From an uncultured Lachnospiraceae bacterium (lineage in GTDB: Bacteria > Bacillota > Clostridia > Lachnospirales > Lachnospiraceae), in contig CAMNXA010000002.1 of NCBI GenBank assembly GCA_946566685.1, positions 1 to 64,000 of the forward strand: a stretch of 64,000 nt of DNA. The letters are read 5' to 3'. Under the pieces are notes generated by a model. The model was not told the DNA's origin. It was given only the letters and a program-made list of their open reading frames with translations, and did no database searches. The stretch's first letter is position 1. The number at the start of each line of letters is the position of its first letter. This document shows positions 18,434 through 27,800 of the stretch, one piece after another. The position numbers and the translations under genes were made by a program.

Positions 18434-18465
18434 ATGCTTAGTGGCGATTTATCGCCGCTAAGCAT
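18434..18465. terminator. Strong hairpin between YxeA-like gene and unknown gene
   Basis: ATGCTTAGTGGCGA and TCGCCGCTAAGCAT pair over 14 positions with one wobble and a 4-base loop. On the minus strand it follows the YxeA-like gene without a clear T run. It could be a terminator, a processing site or an operator. Confidence 0.5.
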
Positions 18466-18494
18466 ATGTCAATAGTATTTTTTCAATAAGTTAA

Positions 18495-18866
18495 TTACAT
18501 ATTTTCATACCTCTCCCTCACACCCGCCGGCAGTTCCCCGAACTCCACTTCACTCCATTCCACCACACCGCGGACAGGGCTGACTGTCAGTTTCAGGTAA
18601 GCTCCTTCCCGCAGTTTTCGCGATGCTCCAAAGGTAATCTCCTTTCCGGAGCCCTTTTCATTATAGGCTGTCAGCGTATAAGAGTAAGGCATACCGCCTT
18701 GCCGGTCAATCACACCGTCTCTGGGCTTTCCCTCTGTTAGCCTGCTATTGTCAATCTGGGTATAATAGATGCTTTCGCCTCCGGCAAAAAACCATATGCC
18801 AAGACCCACAATAATCACTACAGCCGCCGCCAAAGTTCCAATTCCAATCACTCCCAATTTCTTCAT
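18495..18866 (-). CDS. YxeA-like (DUF1093) secreted or membrane-anchored protein
   Basis: The 123-aa product has an N-terminal hydrophobic segment (residues 5-27) followed by YYTQIDNSRLTEG and SYTLTAYNEKGSGKEITF, which match the YxeA family of small Firmicutes proteins with an OB-like fold. The function of YxeA is not established. Three ATG codons in a row follow the GGAGG site; the third (18866) has the best spacing of 8 bases, the second 5. A quadruplicate 11-bp-period repeat lies about 110-150 bases upstream and may control it. Confidence 0.75.
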   Translation of the reverse strand: MKKLGVIGIGTLAAAVVIIVGLGIWFFAGGESIYYTQIDNSRLTEGKPRDGVIDRQGGMPYSYTLTAYNEKGSGKEITFGASRKLREGAYLKLTVSPVRGVVEWSEVEFGELPAGVRERYENM

Positions 18867-18972
18867 CATCATATCCTCCATTGTCTTAACGTAAGTACAG
18901 CAGTGTATCCTACTGTTTACGGGAATAGACAGAAGCCTCCCATCTCTTCCTACAGGATACGATACCATATCA

Positions 18973-19014
18973 TTCTTGCATGAACCTTGCATGGACCTTG
19001 CATTTACCTTACAT
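18973..19014. repeat. Four tandem 9-bp motifs at exact 11-bp spacing
   Basis: On the plus strand the copies are TTCTTGCAT (18973), ACCTTGCAT (18984), ACCTTGCAT (18995) and ACCTTACAT (19006). The 11-base period places every copy on nearly the same face of the helix. They lie upstream of the YxeA-like gene and look like a cooperative protein-binding array. Confidence 0.6.
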
Positions 19015-19039
19015 ATCTGCACCCCAGAATATTGATGCC

Positions 19040-19070
19040 AAAAAGCGCGGCATGACCGAAATCATGCCGC
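19040..19070 (-). terminator. Rho-independent terminator of the GH3 operon
   Basis: On the minus strand GCGGCATGA pairs perfectly with TCATGCCGC (19047-19055 and 19062-19070) and is followed by GCTTTTTGG. It lies about 48 bases after the GH3 stop and should end the beta-glucoside operon. Confidence 0.8.
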
Positions 19071-19117
19071 ACCCGAAATACTATAACTATACATACAATT
19101 TTAACTATGAATGAATC

Positions 19118-21382
19118 TTAATCGCCATTCATCTTGGCAAGCATCGCATCCATCTGCTCCTGCGAGATACCGCCGCCAAAACTCATGGCACCGCGCAGCG
19201 GCATGTACTTGATCATCGCCATATTCATCTCTTCGCTGACAGCTTCTTTGGCTGCATCCGTGGTATCATCGGATCCGGAAGAAAATGCCTTCTTCATCTC
19301 ATCCAGCATAGGCTTCACCACCTGCGCCGCCTTGGGATCTGCCAGGATATCCATATAGATGGAATCCATTGTGTAATGTTTCTTCAGCGCAACAGTAGAA
19401 TTCACGGTGACTGTACCGCAAACCTCAATATCGCGGGAGGACTGTCCGACCTCAACGGTAAACTCGCCCGTCTCCACATGCCAGTCACCCAGTTCAGTGT
19501 TCCAGTAAGCGAAAGCACGCTTATCCAGTTCGAAGCTGATCTCCTTGCTCTCTCCGGGTGCAAGTTCTACCTTCTCAAAGCCTTTCAGTTCACGCACAGG
19601 GCGCAGCACTGTACTTTCTTTATCGCCCACATACAGCTGAACCACTGTCTTACCGGCACAGGAACCGGTGTTGGTCACAGTGACTGTTGCAGTCAATGTC
19701 TCCTGATCCGTAATCTCAGATGCACTCAGACGCAGATCAGAACATGCAAAAGTGGTATAACTCAGACCATAGCCGAAGGGGAAGAGAACTTCCATATCCT
19801 TCTTATCATAATAGCGATAACCCACAAAAATGCCTTCCCTGTAGTCCGCCTCATTGCCCTCTCCGCCATAGTACAGATAGGATGGATTGTCGGACAGTTT
19901 CACGGGGAATGTCTCCGGCAGATGACCAGAAGGATTCACATCGCCAAACAAAACCTTAACAACAGCCTGGCCCACAGCCTGACCGCCCAGGTATGCTTCC
20001 AGGACACCTTTCACCTGGCTAAGCCAGGGCATCTCCACGGGAGAACCATTGTGCAGTACCACAACCGTATTGGGATTGGCAGCCGCCACAGCCTCAATCA
20101 GTTTGTTCTGGCAGGCAGGCATCGCCATATGGGTACGGTCATAGCCCTCTGACTCATAAGCATCAGGAAGTCCCGCAAAAACTACCGCCGCTTTGGCTGC
20201 CTTAGCCGCTGCCACAGCTTCTGCGATCATCTCATCAGTAGCCTCATCTTTCTCTACGCTGTAGCCCTGCGCATAAGTAACTTTCAGGCCGTCAACCGCC
20301 TCCATAGCGGAAGTGGTCTTAAAGCAGTTGATATGAGAGGAACCGCCGCCCTGAAATCTGGGCTTCCTGGCAAATTCGCCAATAAACGCAACGTCATCCT
20401 CTTTGCTTAAAGGAAGCACACCTTCATTCTTGAGCAGAACCATACACTCCGCCGCAATCTGTGCGGAAAGCTGATGATCTGCTTCCTGATCCCATGGTGT
20501 TTCCGGCTTCGCATTGTCAAGATATCTGTAGTTGATCGTAAGGATCCGCTCCACAGCCTGATCCACAAGGGCTTCATCCAGCTTACCTGCCCGGACAGCC
20601 TCCACAATCTTCTTATCGTTAATGCCGCCTGATGCAGGCATTTCCAGATCCAGACCTGCCGCCACACCGGCTACACGATCGGACACTGCGCCCCAGTCGG
20701 ACATCACATAACCTTCAAATCCCCATTCTTTACGCAGCACGTCAGTGAGCAGCCAGGGATGCTCGGAAGCATAGGTACCGTTTAAACGGTTGTACGAACA
20801 CATTACCGTCCAGGGCTGTGCCTTTTTCACGGAAATCTCAAAAGCCGGGAAATAAATCTCCCGCAGAGTACGCTCGTCTACATTGGAACTTGAACTCATA
20901 CGGCGGTGTTCCTGATTGTTGGCCGCAAAATGCTTGATGGATGTGCCAACATTACGGCTCTGTACACCATTGATGTAGGAAGCCGACATCTCACCTGCCA
21001 GATAAGGATCCTCTGAAAAATACTCAAAATTTCTGCCGCACAGAGGAGACCGTTTAATATTAACAGCAGGGCCAAGCACCACGCTGAGTTTCTCATGCTG
21101 GCAGCTGTCTCCGATGGCCTCACCCATATGCCCGATCAATTCCCTGTCAAAGGAAGCCGCGGTGGCACATGCGGCAGGCATACAGACCGCCTTGATGCTG
21201 TCATTGATACCAAGATGATCCGCCTCCTCATCCTGTTTGCGCAGACCGTGAGGGCCGTCAGAAACCATGACAGCAGGCACCCCCAGCCGCTCCACAGGTT
21301 TTGTGTGCCAGAAATCCAGGCCGGAGCACAGCCCTGCCTTTTCTTCCAGAGTCATCTTGGAAATAAGTTCTTTGATATCCAT
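19118..21382 (-). CDS. GH3 beta-glucosidase
   Basis: The 754-aa enzyme is a three-domain family 3 glycoside hydrolase. The N-terminal barrel has SDGPHGLRKQ and the nucleophile Asp229 in VMSDWGAV. The alpha/beta sandwich carries KHF and NNQEHRR upstream and GEFARKPRFQGGGSSHI, and a fibronectin III-like domain follows (WHVETGEFTVEVGQSS). A C-terminal tail of about 75 residues (PMLDEMKKAFSSG to MLAKMNGD) extends beyond the usual end, a feature of a GH3 subset. No signal peptide is present, so it acts in the cytoplasm. It is the last gene after a dipeptide-type transporter, which suggests that the transporter brings in beta-glucosides. GGAG lies about 9 bases before the ATG. Confidence 0.92.
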   Translation of the reverse strand: MDIKELISKMTLEEKAGLCSGLDFWHTKPVERLGVPAVMVSDGPHGLRKQDEEADHLGINDSIKAVCMPAACATAASFDRELIGHMGEAIGDSCQHEKLSVVLGPAVNIKRSPLCGRNFEYFSEDPYLAGEMSASYINGVQSRNVGTSIKHFAANNQEHRRMSSSSNVDERTLREIYFPAFEISVKKAQPWTVMCSYNRLNGTYASEHPWLLTDVLRKEWGFEGYVMSDWGAVSDRVAGVAAGLDLEMPASGGINDKKIVEAVRAGKLDEALVDQAVERILTINYRYLDNAKPETPWDQEADHQLSAQIAAECMVLLKNEGVLPLSKEDDVAFIGEFARKPRFQGGGSSHINCFKTTSAMEAVDGLKVTYAQGYSVEKDEATDEMIAEAVAAAKAAKAAVVFAGLPDAYESEGYDRTHMAMPACQNKLIEAVAAANPNTVVVLHNGSPVEMPWLSQVKGVLEAYLGGQAVGQAVVKVLFGDVNPSGHLPETFPVKLSDNPSYLYYGGEGNEADYREGIFVGYRYYDKKDMEVLFPFGYGLSYTTFACSDLRLSASEITDQETLTATVTVTNTGSCAGKTVVQLYVGDKESTVLRPVRELKGFEKVELAPGESKEISFELDKRAFAYWNTELGDWHVETGEFTVEVGQSSRDIEVCGTVTVNSTVALKKHYTMDSIYMDILADPKAAQVVKPMLDEMKKAFSSGSDDTTDAAKEAVSEEMNMAMIKYMPLRGAMSFGGGISQEQMDAMLAKMNGD

Positions 21383-21429
21383 AAATCACACTCCTTTTTC
21401 ATATAATAGGAAACAAGTGGCAAATGGTA

Positions 21430-22296
21430 TTATTCTGCCTCCGTCAGCAAATCCACCGTGGACAGATCCCACTCCTCATGAATCTTAGGAACATCACTGA
21501 TCAAACGCTTGGTGTATGCCGCCTTAGGCTCCAGAATGACCTCGTCAGCCTTACCGTACTCTACAAACTTGCCGTGTTCCATAATATACACGGTGTCGGA
21601 TATGTAATAAGCCAGGCCGATATCATGGGTGATAAAGATAACCGTCATGCCAATCTCATCACGAAGATTTAACAGCATATCCAAAATGGTCGCCCTGGAA
21701 CAGGCATCCACCATGGATGTAGGCTCATCTGCCAGCAGAATCTTCGGTTTCATCAGGAAGATTCTGGCAATCATCAGACGCTGCATCTGACCGCCTGAAA
21801 GTTCGAAAGGATATTTATTCGTAAGTTCTGCAAACTTCAGATTCACGAAGCTGCATGCCTCCGTCATCATGGCAGTCTTCTCTTCCTTGGAAAGATTCTT
21901 GCCGCCGCGCATGTTAATACAGTCTAACAGCACGGAATCAATTTTATGGAATGTATTGAAGGAAGAGAACGGATCCTGGAAAATAGCCTGGATTCCCTTC
22001 CAGTATTCTTTCTTCTTTTTACCGTTTGAGATATCTCTGGGCTTTCCCTGAAACAGGATCTCGCCCTCCGTAGCATTCGACAGACCAAGCAGCATCTTGG
22101 AGAGTGTGGTCTTTCCGGAGCCGGATTCTCCCACAATGGATACAAATTCTCCCTCATGAAAATCGAAATCCACATGATCGACAGCCACTGTCTTCTTGTC
22201 GCCCATACCAAACACTTTGGTGACGCCGCGTCCGGACAGGCACAACGGTTTATTGGTAAAATCTTTGTGTTCCATCGCTTTTTCACTCACGGCCAT
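21430..22296 (-). CDS. Dipeptide-type ABC transporter ATPase, DppF/OppF position
   Basis: The 288-aa ATPase has Walker [10 protein letters not shown], signature LSGGQMQRL, Walker [10 protein letters not shown] and an H-loop FITHD. It is the second of two ATPases that drive the importer encoded upstream. Its start overlaps the end of the first ATPase gene by 14 bases and has GGAGG just upstream, so the two are co-translated. Its C-terminus is short and lacks the Cys-rich oligopeptide tail seen in its partner. Confidence 0.92.
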   Translation of the reverse strand: MAVSEKAMEHKDFTNKPLCLSGRGVTKVFGMGDKKTVAVDHVDFDFHEGEFVSIVGESGSGKTTLSKMLLGLSNATEGEILFQGKPRDISNGKKKKEYWKGIQAIFQDPFSSFNTFHKIDSVLLDCINMRGGKNLSKEEKTAMMTEACSFVNLKFAELTNKYPFELSGGQMQRLMIARIFLMKPKILLADEPTSMVDACSRATILDMLLNLRDEIGMTVIFITHDIGLAYYISDTVYIMEHGKFVEYGKADEVILEPKAAYTKRLISDVPKIHEEWDLSTVDLLTEAE

Positions 22297-23290
22297 ACAC
22301 CTCCTTCAATTCATCCACTCCCATCAGGCAGCGGTACATGCGTTTGTTATCAAAAGTTTTCTCAGGAATATTGGTATAGCGGCAGTCTGCCGTAGCGTAT
22401 TTGCAGCGCTCTGCAAAACGGCAGCCGTCCGGCGGTCTCTTTAAGTTAGGCGGCGTGCCGGGAATCGCCGTCAGTTTGTTGCCTCTGGTCCCTTCCTCGG
22501 GAACCAGAATGGAGTTCATCAGACCATGGGAGTAAGGATGTACAGGGTCAAAGACCATCTCCTTAGCGCTTCCTTTCTCCACAATCTGGCCTGCGTACAT
22601 GACCATGATATCATCCGTCACATTATACAGCAGCGGCAGTTCATGCGTGATAAACAGCATGGACTTGATATACCCCTTCTCCATCAGTTCGCGCATCATC
22701 TTGATGACCATCTTCTGGCTGGTAACGTCCAGTGCCGAAGACGGCTCGTCAGCAATCAGCACTTTGGGGTTTAAGATGGTAGACACCGCGATAACGGTTC
22801 TCTGTTTCATACCGCCTGATAACTCCACGGCATGTTTATCCAGTACAGAAGGCGGCAGACCAAGTTCCGCAAAACGGGATTCCGCCATCTCTCTGATAGA
22901 TTTTTTATCCTTCTTTGGATCGTGGGCATGAACCACATCCTCCATAAAGCGGATAATCTTCTGGGTCGGATTTAAAGCATTCATGGCCGCCTGGGGAATA
23001 TAAGCGATCTCGCTGCCCAAAATGCTCTTACGGACATCGTCCGGCTTCATTCCCGAAATATTGGTTCCGTCTATGATAATGTCACCGCTCATGTAGTGTA
23101 AAGGCGGGAAGTAATACCCCATCATGGAGAGGGCCAGGGTTGATTTACCGCAGCCAGACTCTCCGGCGATACCAAGAGACTTTCCCTCCTCAATAGAAAA
23201 GGAAACGCCGTCCACCGCATACACATCCTCATGGAAGCGGGTAATGTATTTTGTCTTGAGGTTTCTAACCTCCAACATAACTTTTCCCAT
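22283..23290 (-). CDS. Dipeptide-type ABC transporter ATPase, DppD/OppD position
   Basis: The 335-aa ATPase has Walker [10 protein letters not shown], signature LSGGMKQR and Walker [13 protein letters not shown]. Its C-terminal oligopeptide-type domain includes [20 protein letters not shown] and further cysteines, which in this family can bind an iron-sulfur cluster. It follows the permease gene by 10 bases in the operon. It pairs with the DppF-like ATPase to power substrate import. Confidence 0.92.
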   Translation of the reverse strand: MGKVMLEVRNLKTKYITRFHEDVYAVDGVSFSIEEGKSLGIAGESGCGKSTLALSMMGYYFPPLHYMSGDIIIDGTNISGMKPDDVRKSILGSEIAYIPQAAMNALNPTQKIIRFMEDVVHAHDPKKDKKSIREMAESRFAELGLPPSVLDKHAVELSGGMKQRTVIAVSTILNPKVLIADEPSSALDVTSQKMVIKMMRELMEKGYIKSMLFITHELPLLYNVTDDIMVMYAGQIVEKGSAKEMVFDPVHPYSHGLMNSILVPEEGTRGNKLTAIPGTPPNLKRPPDGCRFAERCKYATADCRYTNIPEKTFDNKRMYRCLMGVDELKEVYGRE

Positions 23291-23300
23291 AATGACCTCC

Positions 23301-24551
23301 TTAATCTCTCAGTGTCGGGTTAAATACCTGATCCAGACCTGTATTCATCAGGTTCAAAGAGAACGAGATGAGTGCAATCGTCAGAATAACAGGGAAATAT
23401 GCCCACCAGGATCCATTTGTGTGTGCCGAGTAAAGCATTGCCCAGTTCATCATCAGACCAAGCGTAGGCACTTCGGTCATCTTCGGGCCAAGACCCAGCA
23501 TACTGAGCTGTGCCTCAGCTAAGATACCTGAGGAAACCTGTAGAATGAAAGCCATCACCACATAGGATGCTATGTATGGCAGAATATCCGTCAATACAAT
23601 GCGCACTAAACTGTGACCGGAAAGTTTACTCAGATTCACGTGGTCACGGTTGCGCAGAGAAATCACCTGGGAGCGGACACTTCTGGTCGTCCATGTCCAG
23701 CTGGTCAATCCGATAACACCTCCCACCACAGCGGCGCCACGCTGATCCTGACTGATTGAATAAGTGATCAGAATCAACAGGACAAAACTGGGAATAACGG
23801 TGAACACATTGGTAATAAACATGATAATGTCATCCACAACCCCGCCCACATATCCGGACAAAAGGCCTAAGGTAAGCCCGATCAGTGTCGCCACAGAACC
23901 CGCCAGCAGACCGATCAACATAGATGTGCCTATGGCGCTGACCAACTCCTTCAACACATCACGTCCAAAGTTATCAGTACCTAATGGCAGGAATTTGACA
24001 TTTACCACGCTGTTGACATTGACATAGTCGTTTTTATTCACCTGGCCGGTCTCTTCCAATTCGCCGGTCTCTTCATTGGTGTCGGCAAGAACAATGACAT
24101 CTGCACTCTGTAATTGCTGTATGGAATTGTTCAGACGCCTGAAATAATTGACCTTGGCTTTGGTCATTCCCTTGATTTTGAAGGCCGGGTCATAATTGTC
24201 GTTCCACAGATCCATCAGGGCATCCGTATCCTCAATGTCCAGATTGGAAATATCAATCCCTGCAAGACCAAACCACTCTACCATGGCTACCCGATCCTCA
24301 GCGCTTAAGTAAGCATCCAGACGCTTATCCTCCGCATCGGTAAGACGCATGGGCTCATATTTGGCCTTGGTTGCATCATACAGGGAGACATAGGTACCCG
24401 GCTTGGCAAAGGTATTAATGCCTATCATCTCCAATGGATCGCCGGGATTGATCAGCGGATAAATGATCATCAAAAGCAGTATTGCAACAAAAATCACAAA
24501 GCCCCCCACAAATTTGGGAGAATGGAAAACCTGACGTAACGTATTTTTCAT
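23301..24551 (-). CDS. Dipeptide-type ABC permease, DppC position, with large insertion
   Basis: The 416-aa permease is about 120 residues longer than ordinary DppC proteins. The extra length lies after the first transmembrane helix, in a polar region (about residues 45-180) outside the membrane. The usual core follows: [18 protein letters not shown], several helices and the EAA-like loop [17 protein letters not shown]. Related long-loop permeases occur in dipeptide-type systems that carry beta-glucosides in thermophiles, which fits the GH3 gene here. The gene lies between the DppB-like permease (14-base gap) and the ATPase. Confidence 0.88.
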   Translation of the reverse strand: MKNTLRQVFHSPKFVGGFVIFVAILLLMIIYPLINPGDPLEMIGINTFAKPGTYVSLYDATKAKYEPMRLTDAEDKRLDAYLSAEDRVAMVEWFGLAGIDISNLDIEDTDALMDLWNDNYDPAFKIKGMTKAKVNYFRRLNNSIQQLQSADVIVLADTNEETGELEETGQVNKNDYVNVNSVVNVKFLPLGTDNFGRDVLKELVSAIGTSMLIGLLAGSVATLIGLTLGLLSGYVGGVVDDIIMFITNVFTVIPSFVLLILITYSISQDQRGAAVVGGVIGLTSWTWTTRSVRSQVISLRNRDHVNLSKLSGHSLVRIVLTDILPYIASYVVMAFILQVSSGILAEAQLSMLGLGPKMTEVPTLGLMMNWAMLYSAHTNGSWWAYFPVILTIALISFSLNLMNTGLDQVFNPTLRD

Positions 24552-24565
24552 CTTCTATCCCTCCC

Positions 24566-25576
24566 CTAATCAACTTGTGCGGCTTTCACTCTGGGATCAA
24601 TGAAGCCATAAACAATATCCAGCGCAAAGTTAGCCAACAGAACCATGATCGTAATGATCAGTGTGGTAGCAGAAATCAGCGGATAATCCGCCGCAGTCAC
24701 CGCCGCATACATGGTACTGCCCAGTCCCGGATAAGAGAAGATAATCTCCGCCACCAGGGCGCCGCCAATCATGGTACCGATGCTGAGAGCCAGACCGGTC
24801 ACCTGCGGCAGCATCGCATTACGGAACACATAACCCACAATCTTACGATCCTTGATGCCCAGGAAACGGGAATATTTCACATAATCAGCGTTCAACTCAT
24901 AGATGGACATAGAACGCATACCAACAGCCTGCCCGCCAATGGAGATCAGTACGATGGACCAGAAGGGCAGCTGATAATGGGAAATCACGGATTTAATGAA
25001 ATCCCAACTCAAGTGAGGAATCATGTCAAAGGCATAACCGCCCGCCGTAGGCGCTATCTTCAGGTAGACGCCAAACACCACCAACAGAATGACCGCCATA
25101 CCAAAAGCTGGAATATTGCCTAAGAATAAGAATACCGGAAGCAGCACCTTGTCAAATCCTTTGCGGACATAAGCCGCAAGAGCGCCCAGAATATTTCCCA
25201 GCAGCCACCCGACCAGGATTGCCGGAAGCTGCAACGCTATCGTCCAGCCAATAGCACTGCCAATAATATCGCTGACAGGGCGGGGATACTGGCTGAAAGA
25301 CAGGCCAAAGTTACCCCGGATCGCGTTCTTACAAAAGATAAAAAACTGTTGATACATGGGCTTGTTGGTCCCGAATTCCTCCTGATAACGCTCATAAACC
25401 TGCTGCACTGCGGCAGCATCGGTGGTACCTGACATCAGTTTGCCGGTGATGGCTGCTACAGGATCCGATGGCATAAGCCGCGGCAGGACAAAATTCAAAA
25501 GAACAGCCACAAAAAAGGTAATAATAAACCAGATGATCTTTTTTTCGAAATATTTGCGATAACCTTTCACACGCAT
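24566..25576 (-). CDS. Dipeptide-type ABC permease, DppB position
   Basis: The 336-aa permease starts with the typical [20 protein letters not shown] helix and [12 protein letters not shown], and ends with an EAA-type loop and [12 protein letters not shown]. It forms the channel with the DppC-like protein. The ATG at 25576 directly follows GGGAGGAGGA. A TTG four codons upstream lies inside the ribosome site and is not used. A perfect hairpin sits between this gene and the binding-protein gene. Confidence 0.92.
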   Translation of the reverse strand: MRVKGYRKYFEKKIIWFIITFFVAVLLNFVLPRLMPSDPVAAITGKLMSGTTDAAAVQQVYERYQEEFGTNKPMYQQFFIFCKNAIRGNFGLSFSQYPRPVSDIIGSAIGWTIALQLPAILVGWLLGNILGALAAYVRKGFDKVLLPVFLFLGNIPAFGMAVILLVVFGVYLKIAPTAGGYAFDMIPHLSWDFIKSVISHYQLPFWSIVLISIGGQAVGMRSMSIYELNADYVKYSRFLGIKDRKIVGYVFRNAMLPQVTGLALSIGTMIGGALVAEIIFSYPGLGSTMYAAVTAADYPLISATTLIITIMVLLANFALDIVYGFIDPRVKAAQVD

Positions 25577-25599
25577 TCCTCCTCCCAAATTAAATGTAT

Positions 25600-25628
25600 G
25601 GGGCCATGCTCCACCGGAGCATGGCCCC
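25600..25628 (-). promoter_or_regulatory. Perfect 13-bp intercistronic hairpin
   Basis: GGGGCCATGCTCC (25600-25612) and GGAGCATGGCCCC (25616-25628) pair without mismatch around a 3-base loop. On the minus strand it lies between the binding-protein stop and the permease start and is not followed by a T run. It probably protects the upstream message from decay or reduces readthrough. Confidence 0.7.
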
Positions 25629-25645
25629 TTCTACCATACTTTAAT

Positions 25646-27565
25646 TTACTGTACTAACTCGAGCTCATACAGAGCGGCAATACCATAACCGTCTGTACAG
25701 TCAGCAGGAGGAATATTGCGTCCATCGTCTCCAGAAGGATAATTGGTCCATACAGACTCATTTACCGTATGGAATACGGAAGGACGATACATCAGTGAGA
25801 AGCTGGGAACTTCGGTCAGATAAATCTCAACCAACTGTGTGTACAGGTCTTTCAGTTCTGCTTCGTCAGTGGTCAACGGAATCTGCTTGATCAAAGCGTC
25901 AGCTTCTTCGTTCTTATACTGTCCCCAGTTACCGGACCAGTTATTCTGAACGCCCACATAATCCATACCCAGGAACTGATTTACACGAGTCCAGGGATTG
26001 GAAGGAGATGCAGCCTCAGGAGACCACATGAAGATAGCGTACTCGGTCTGGTTAGGATCTGTAAATACGGTCTGATAAATATCATACTCAGGATAGAGGG
26101 TCGTGATCTCAACACCGATTGCCTCACCTGCTGCCGCCACGTCAACCATGGAAGCCTGCCAGTCAGACCAACCATTCGGGCATACAGCGTTCAGGGAGAT
26201 CTTCTCTCCGTTCCACTCGCGGTAGCCGTCACCATCGTTATCTACGATACCTGCCTCATCCAACAGTGCTTTAGCGCCCTCGATGTCATTGCCTTCCCAC
26301 TGCAGGTCAGCAACTTCACTCTTATTGTACAGAGCCTGCTCACCATCGGTAGGATTCATCAGGGAACGAGGAACATCCTTGAAGGTAGGAGACTGGTTCG
26401 TCATAGCTGCGGAAATAATGTGATCATAATCAACTGCCATTGCGATAGCCTTACGCAGGGCAGCGTTCTCAGCCAATACAGGCATGTTCATGTTGTACCA
26501 TGCGGTAGGCATGGTCAGGCATACGCCATAAGGAGCCTCTTCATAGTATGTAGAAATCGGAAGTCCGTCTTTCAGCCACAGATCCTGAACATTAGCAATG
26601 AACAGCTGTGCTACATCAACCTCACCGTTCTTTAAGCCAACTTCACTGGCCGCATTGTCAGCATAGATTGTATGTGCGATGTACTTCGGAACAGGCAAAG
26701 AACCCCACATGGAAGCATCCTGTCCCCAGTAATTGTCGTCACGTGACAGAACCACGCGCTGGTCATCAGAGAAATATTTGGTGTAAGGACCGGACCATAC
26801 AACATCATCACCAGGATCGTTCAGCATTGCAGTAGCATCGCCGCCGCAACGATCGGAAAGGGTGTCAATCCAAGCAGCCTGTGCGATAGGCGCACCTGTC
26901 AGGAAATCCAGAATCTTCAGAGGATTCACGGGCTGTCCTGCATCATTCAACTTCGCATTGATGGTAACGGTATTGCCGTCAGCCTCAATGGTATCGATGT
27001 AAGAACCATATGTAGAACCAGTTCCGTTTGCGATCTCAACACTGACATCCCAGGTACGCTTTACATCTTCAGCAGTAACGGGTGTTCCATCGGACCACTT
27101 AGCAGCGTCTTTGATTGTCAATGTCATCTGGGTCATATCATCGTTCCATGCATAATCGTCATTCGCCAACAGACCCATGATCTCACCGTTCATAAAGTTG
27201 TACATGTACAGAGTCTCGAACATCAGAGTACGATATCCGGAAGGACCGCCGGCAATCGCCATAGCGTTATTCTGGTTGGTACCCATTATGTTCCAGCTAT
27301 TGACAGCGCCCCACTGTTGTCCTGCGAAGTACAGAGTCTCTTCCCTGGGCAGCACATTGACGTCATCAGTTCCGGAAGCAGCAGGCTCCTCAGCCGCAGG
27401 TTCTTCAGCAGCAGGCGCTTCCGCCTCAGCCCCCCCCCCAGAAGTTTCGGTGCCGGCATCCTGAGCGGGAGCGTTTCCGCTGTCGGGAGTGCCAGCATTG
27501 TTGCCGCATGCCACAAGACCAATCGTCATGGCTGCAACAAGCAACATTGCAGTAAGCTTTTTCAT
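25646..27565 (-). CDS. Dipeptide-type solute-binding lipoprotein (probable beta-glucoside binder)
   Basis: The 639-aa protein is a family 5 extracellular solute-binding protein with a lipoprotein signal (MTIGLVAC, Cys near residue 20). A linker rich in Ala, Glu and Pro contains SGGG encoded by a run of ten G. Typical family 5 stretches follow, such as MTLTIKDAAKWSDGTPVTAE and KAIAMAVDYDHIISAAM. It is longer than peptide-binding members (about 540). The downstream GH3 beta-glucosidase suggests an oligosaccharide ligand, as shown for some Thermotoga proteins of this family. It is the first gene of a six-gene operon. Confidence 0.9.
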   Translation of the reverse strand: MKKLTAMLLVAAMTIGLVACGNNAGTPDSGNAPAQDAGTETSGGGAEAEAPAAEEPAAEEPAASGTDDVNVLPREETLYFAGQQWGAVNSWNIMGTNQNNAMAIAGGPSGYRTLMFETLYMYNFMNGEIMGLLANDDYAWNDDMTQMTLTIKDAAKWSDGTPVTAEDVKRTWDVSVEIANGTGSTYGSYIDTIEADGNTVTINAKLNDAGQPVNPLKILDFLTGAPIAQAAWIDTLSDRCGGDATAMLNDPGDDVVWSGPYTKYFSDDQRVVLSRDDNYWGQDASMWGSLPVPKYIAHTIYADNAASEVGLKNGEVDVAQLFIANVQDLWLKDGLPISTYYEEAPYGVCLTMPTAWYNMNMPVLAENAALRKAIAMAVDYDHIISAAMTNQSPTFKDVPRSLMNPTDGEQALYNKSEVADLQWEGNDIEGAKALLDEAGIVDNDGDGYREWNGEKISLNAVCPNGWSDWQASMVDVAAAGEAIGVEITTLYPEYDIYQTVFTDPNQTEYAIFMWSPEAASPSNPWTRVNQFLGMDYVGVQNNWSGNWGQYKNEEADALIKQIPLTTDEAELKDLYTQLVEIYLTEVPSFSLMYRPSVFHTVNESVWTNYPSGDDGRNIPPADCTDGYGIAALYELELVQ

Positions 27566-27655
27566 AGTTATACCTCCTTTTTTTAGTTATGACTTTTTAG
27601 CCATACTTACAACATGAAAATGCCGGGCTTTACCGCCCTTAATGCAATCTGCACA

Positions 27656-27708
27656 AGAAGTTTACTTAAACCTTTGAGCAGTTGATATCCTTATTGTAAT
27701 AAACTTCT
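27656..27708. promoter_or_regulatory. Inverted repeat at the beta-glucoside operon promoter
   Basis: AGAAGTTTA (27656-27664) and TAAACTTCT (27700-27708) are perfect inverted copies 35 bases apart; the second lies in the promoter spacer. GTTTACTTAAAC (27660-27671) forms a further near-palindrome. These are candidate operator halves for an unknown regulator. Confidence 0.45.
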
Positions 27709-27721
27709 GATTTTTTGTCAA
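27693..27721 (-). promoter_or_regulatory. Sigma-A promoter of the beta-glucoside transport operon
   Basis: On the minus strand TTGACA (27721-27716) and TACAAT (27698-27693) are 17 bases apart. The leader is about 120 bases long and contains a GGGC/GCCC hairpin before the AAAGGAGG ribosome site. Confidence 0.75.
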
Positions 27722-27800
27722 TAACAGATATCTTTCCTGTGCAAATTTCCTAATCACCCATGTATGACAATCAACAAATTAATTATATAACTTGTCATAT

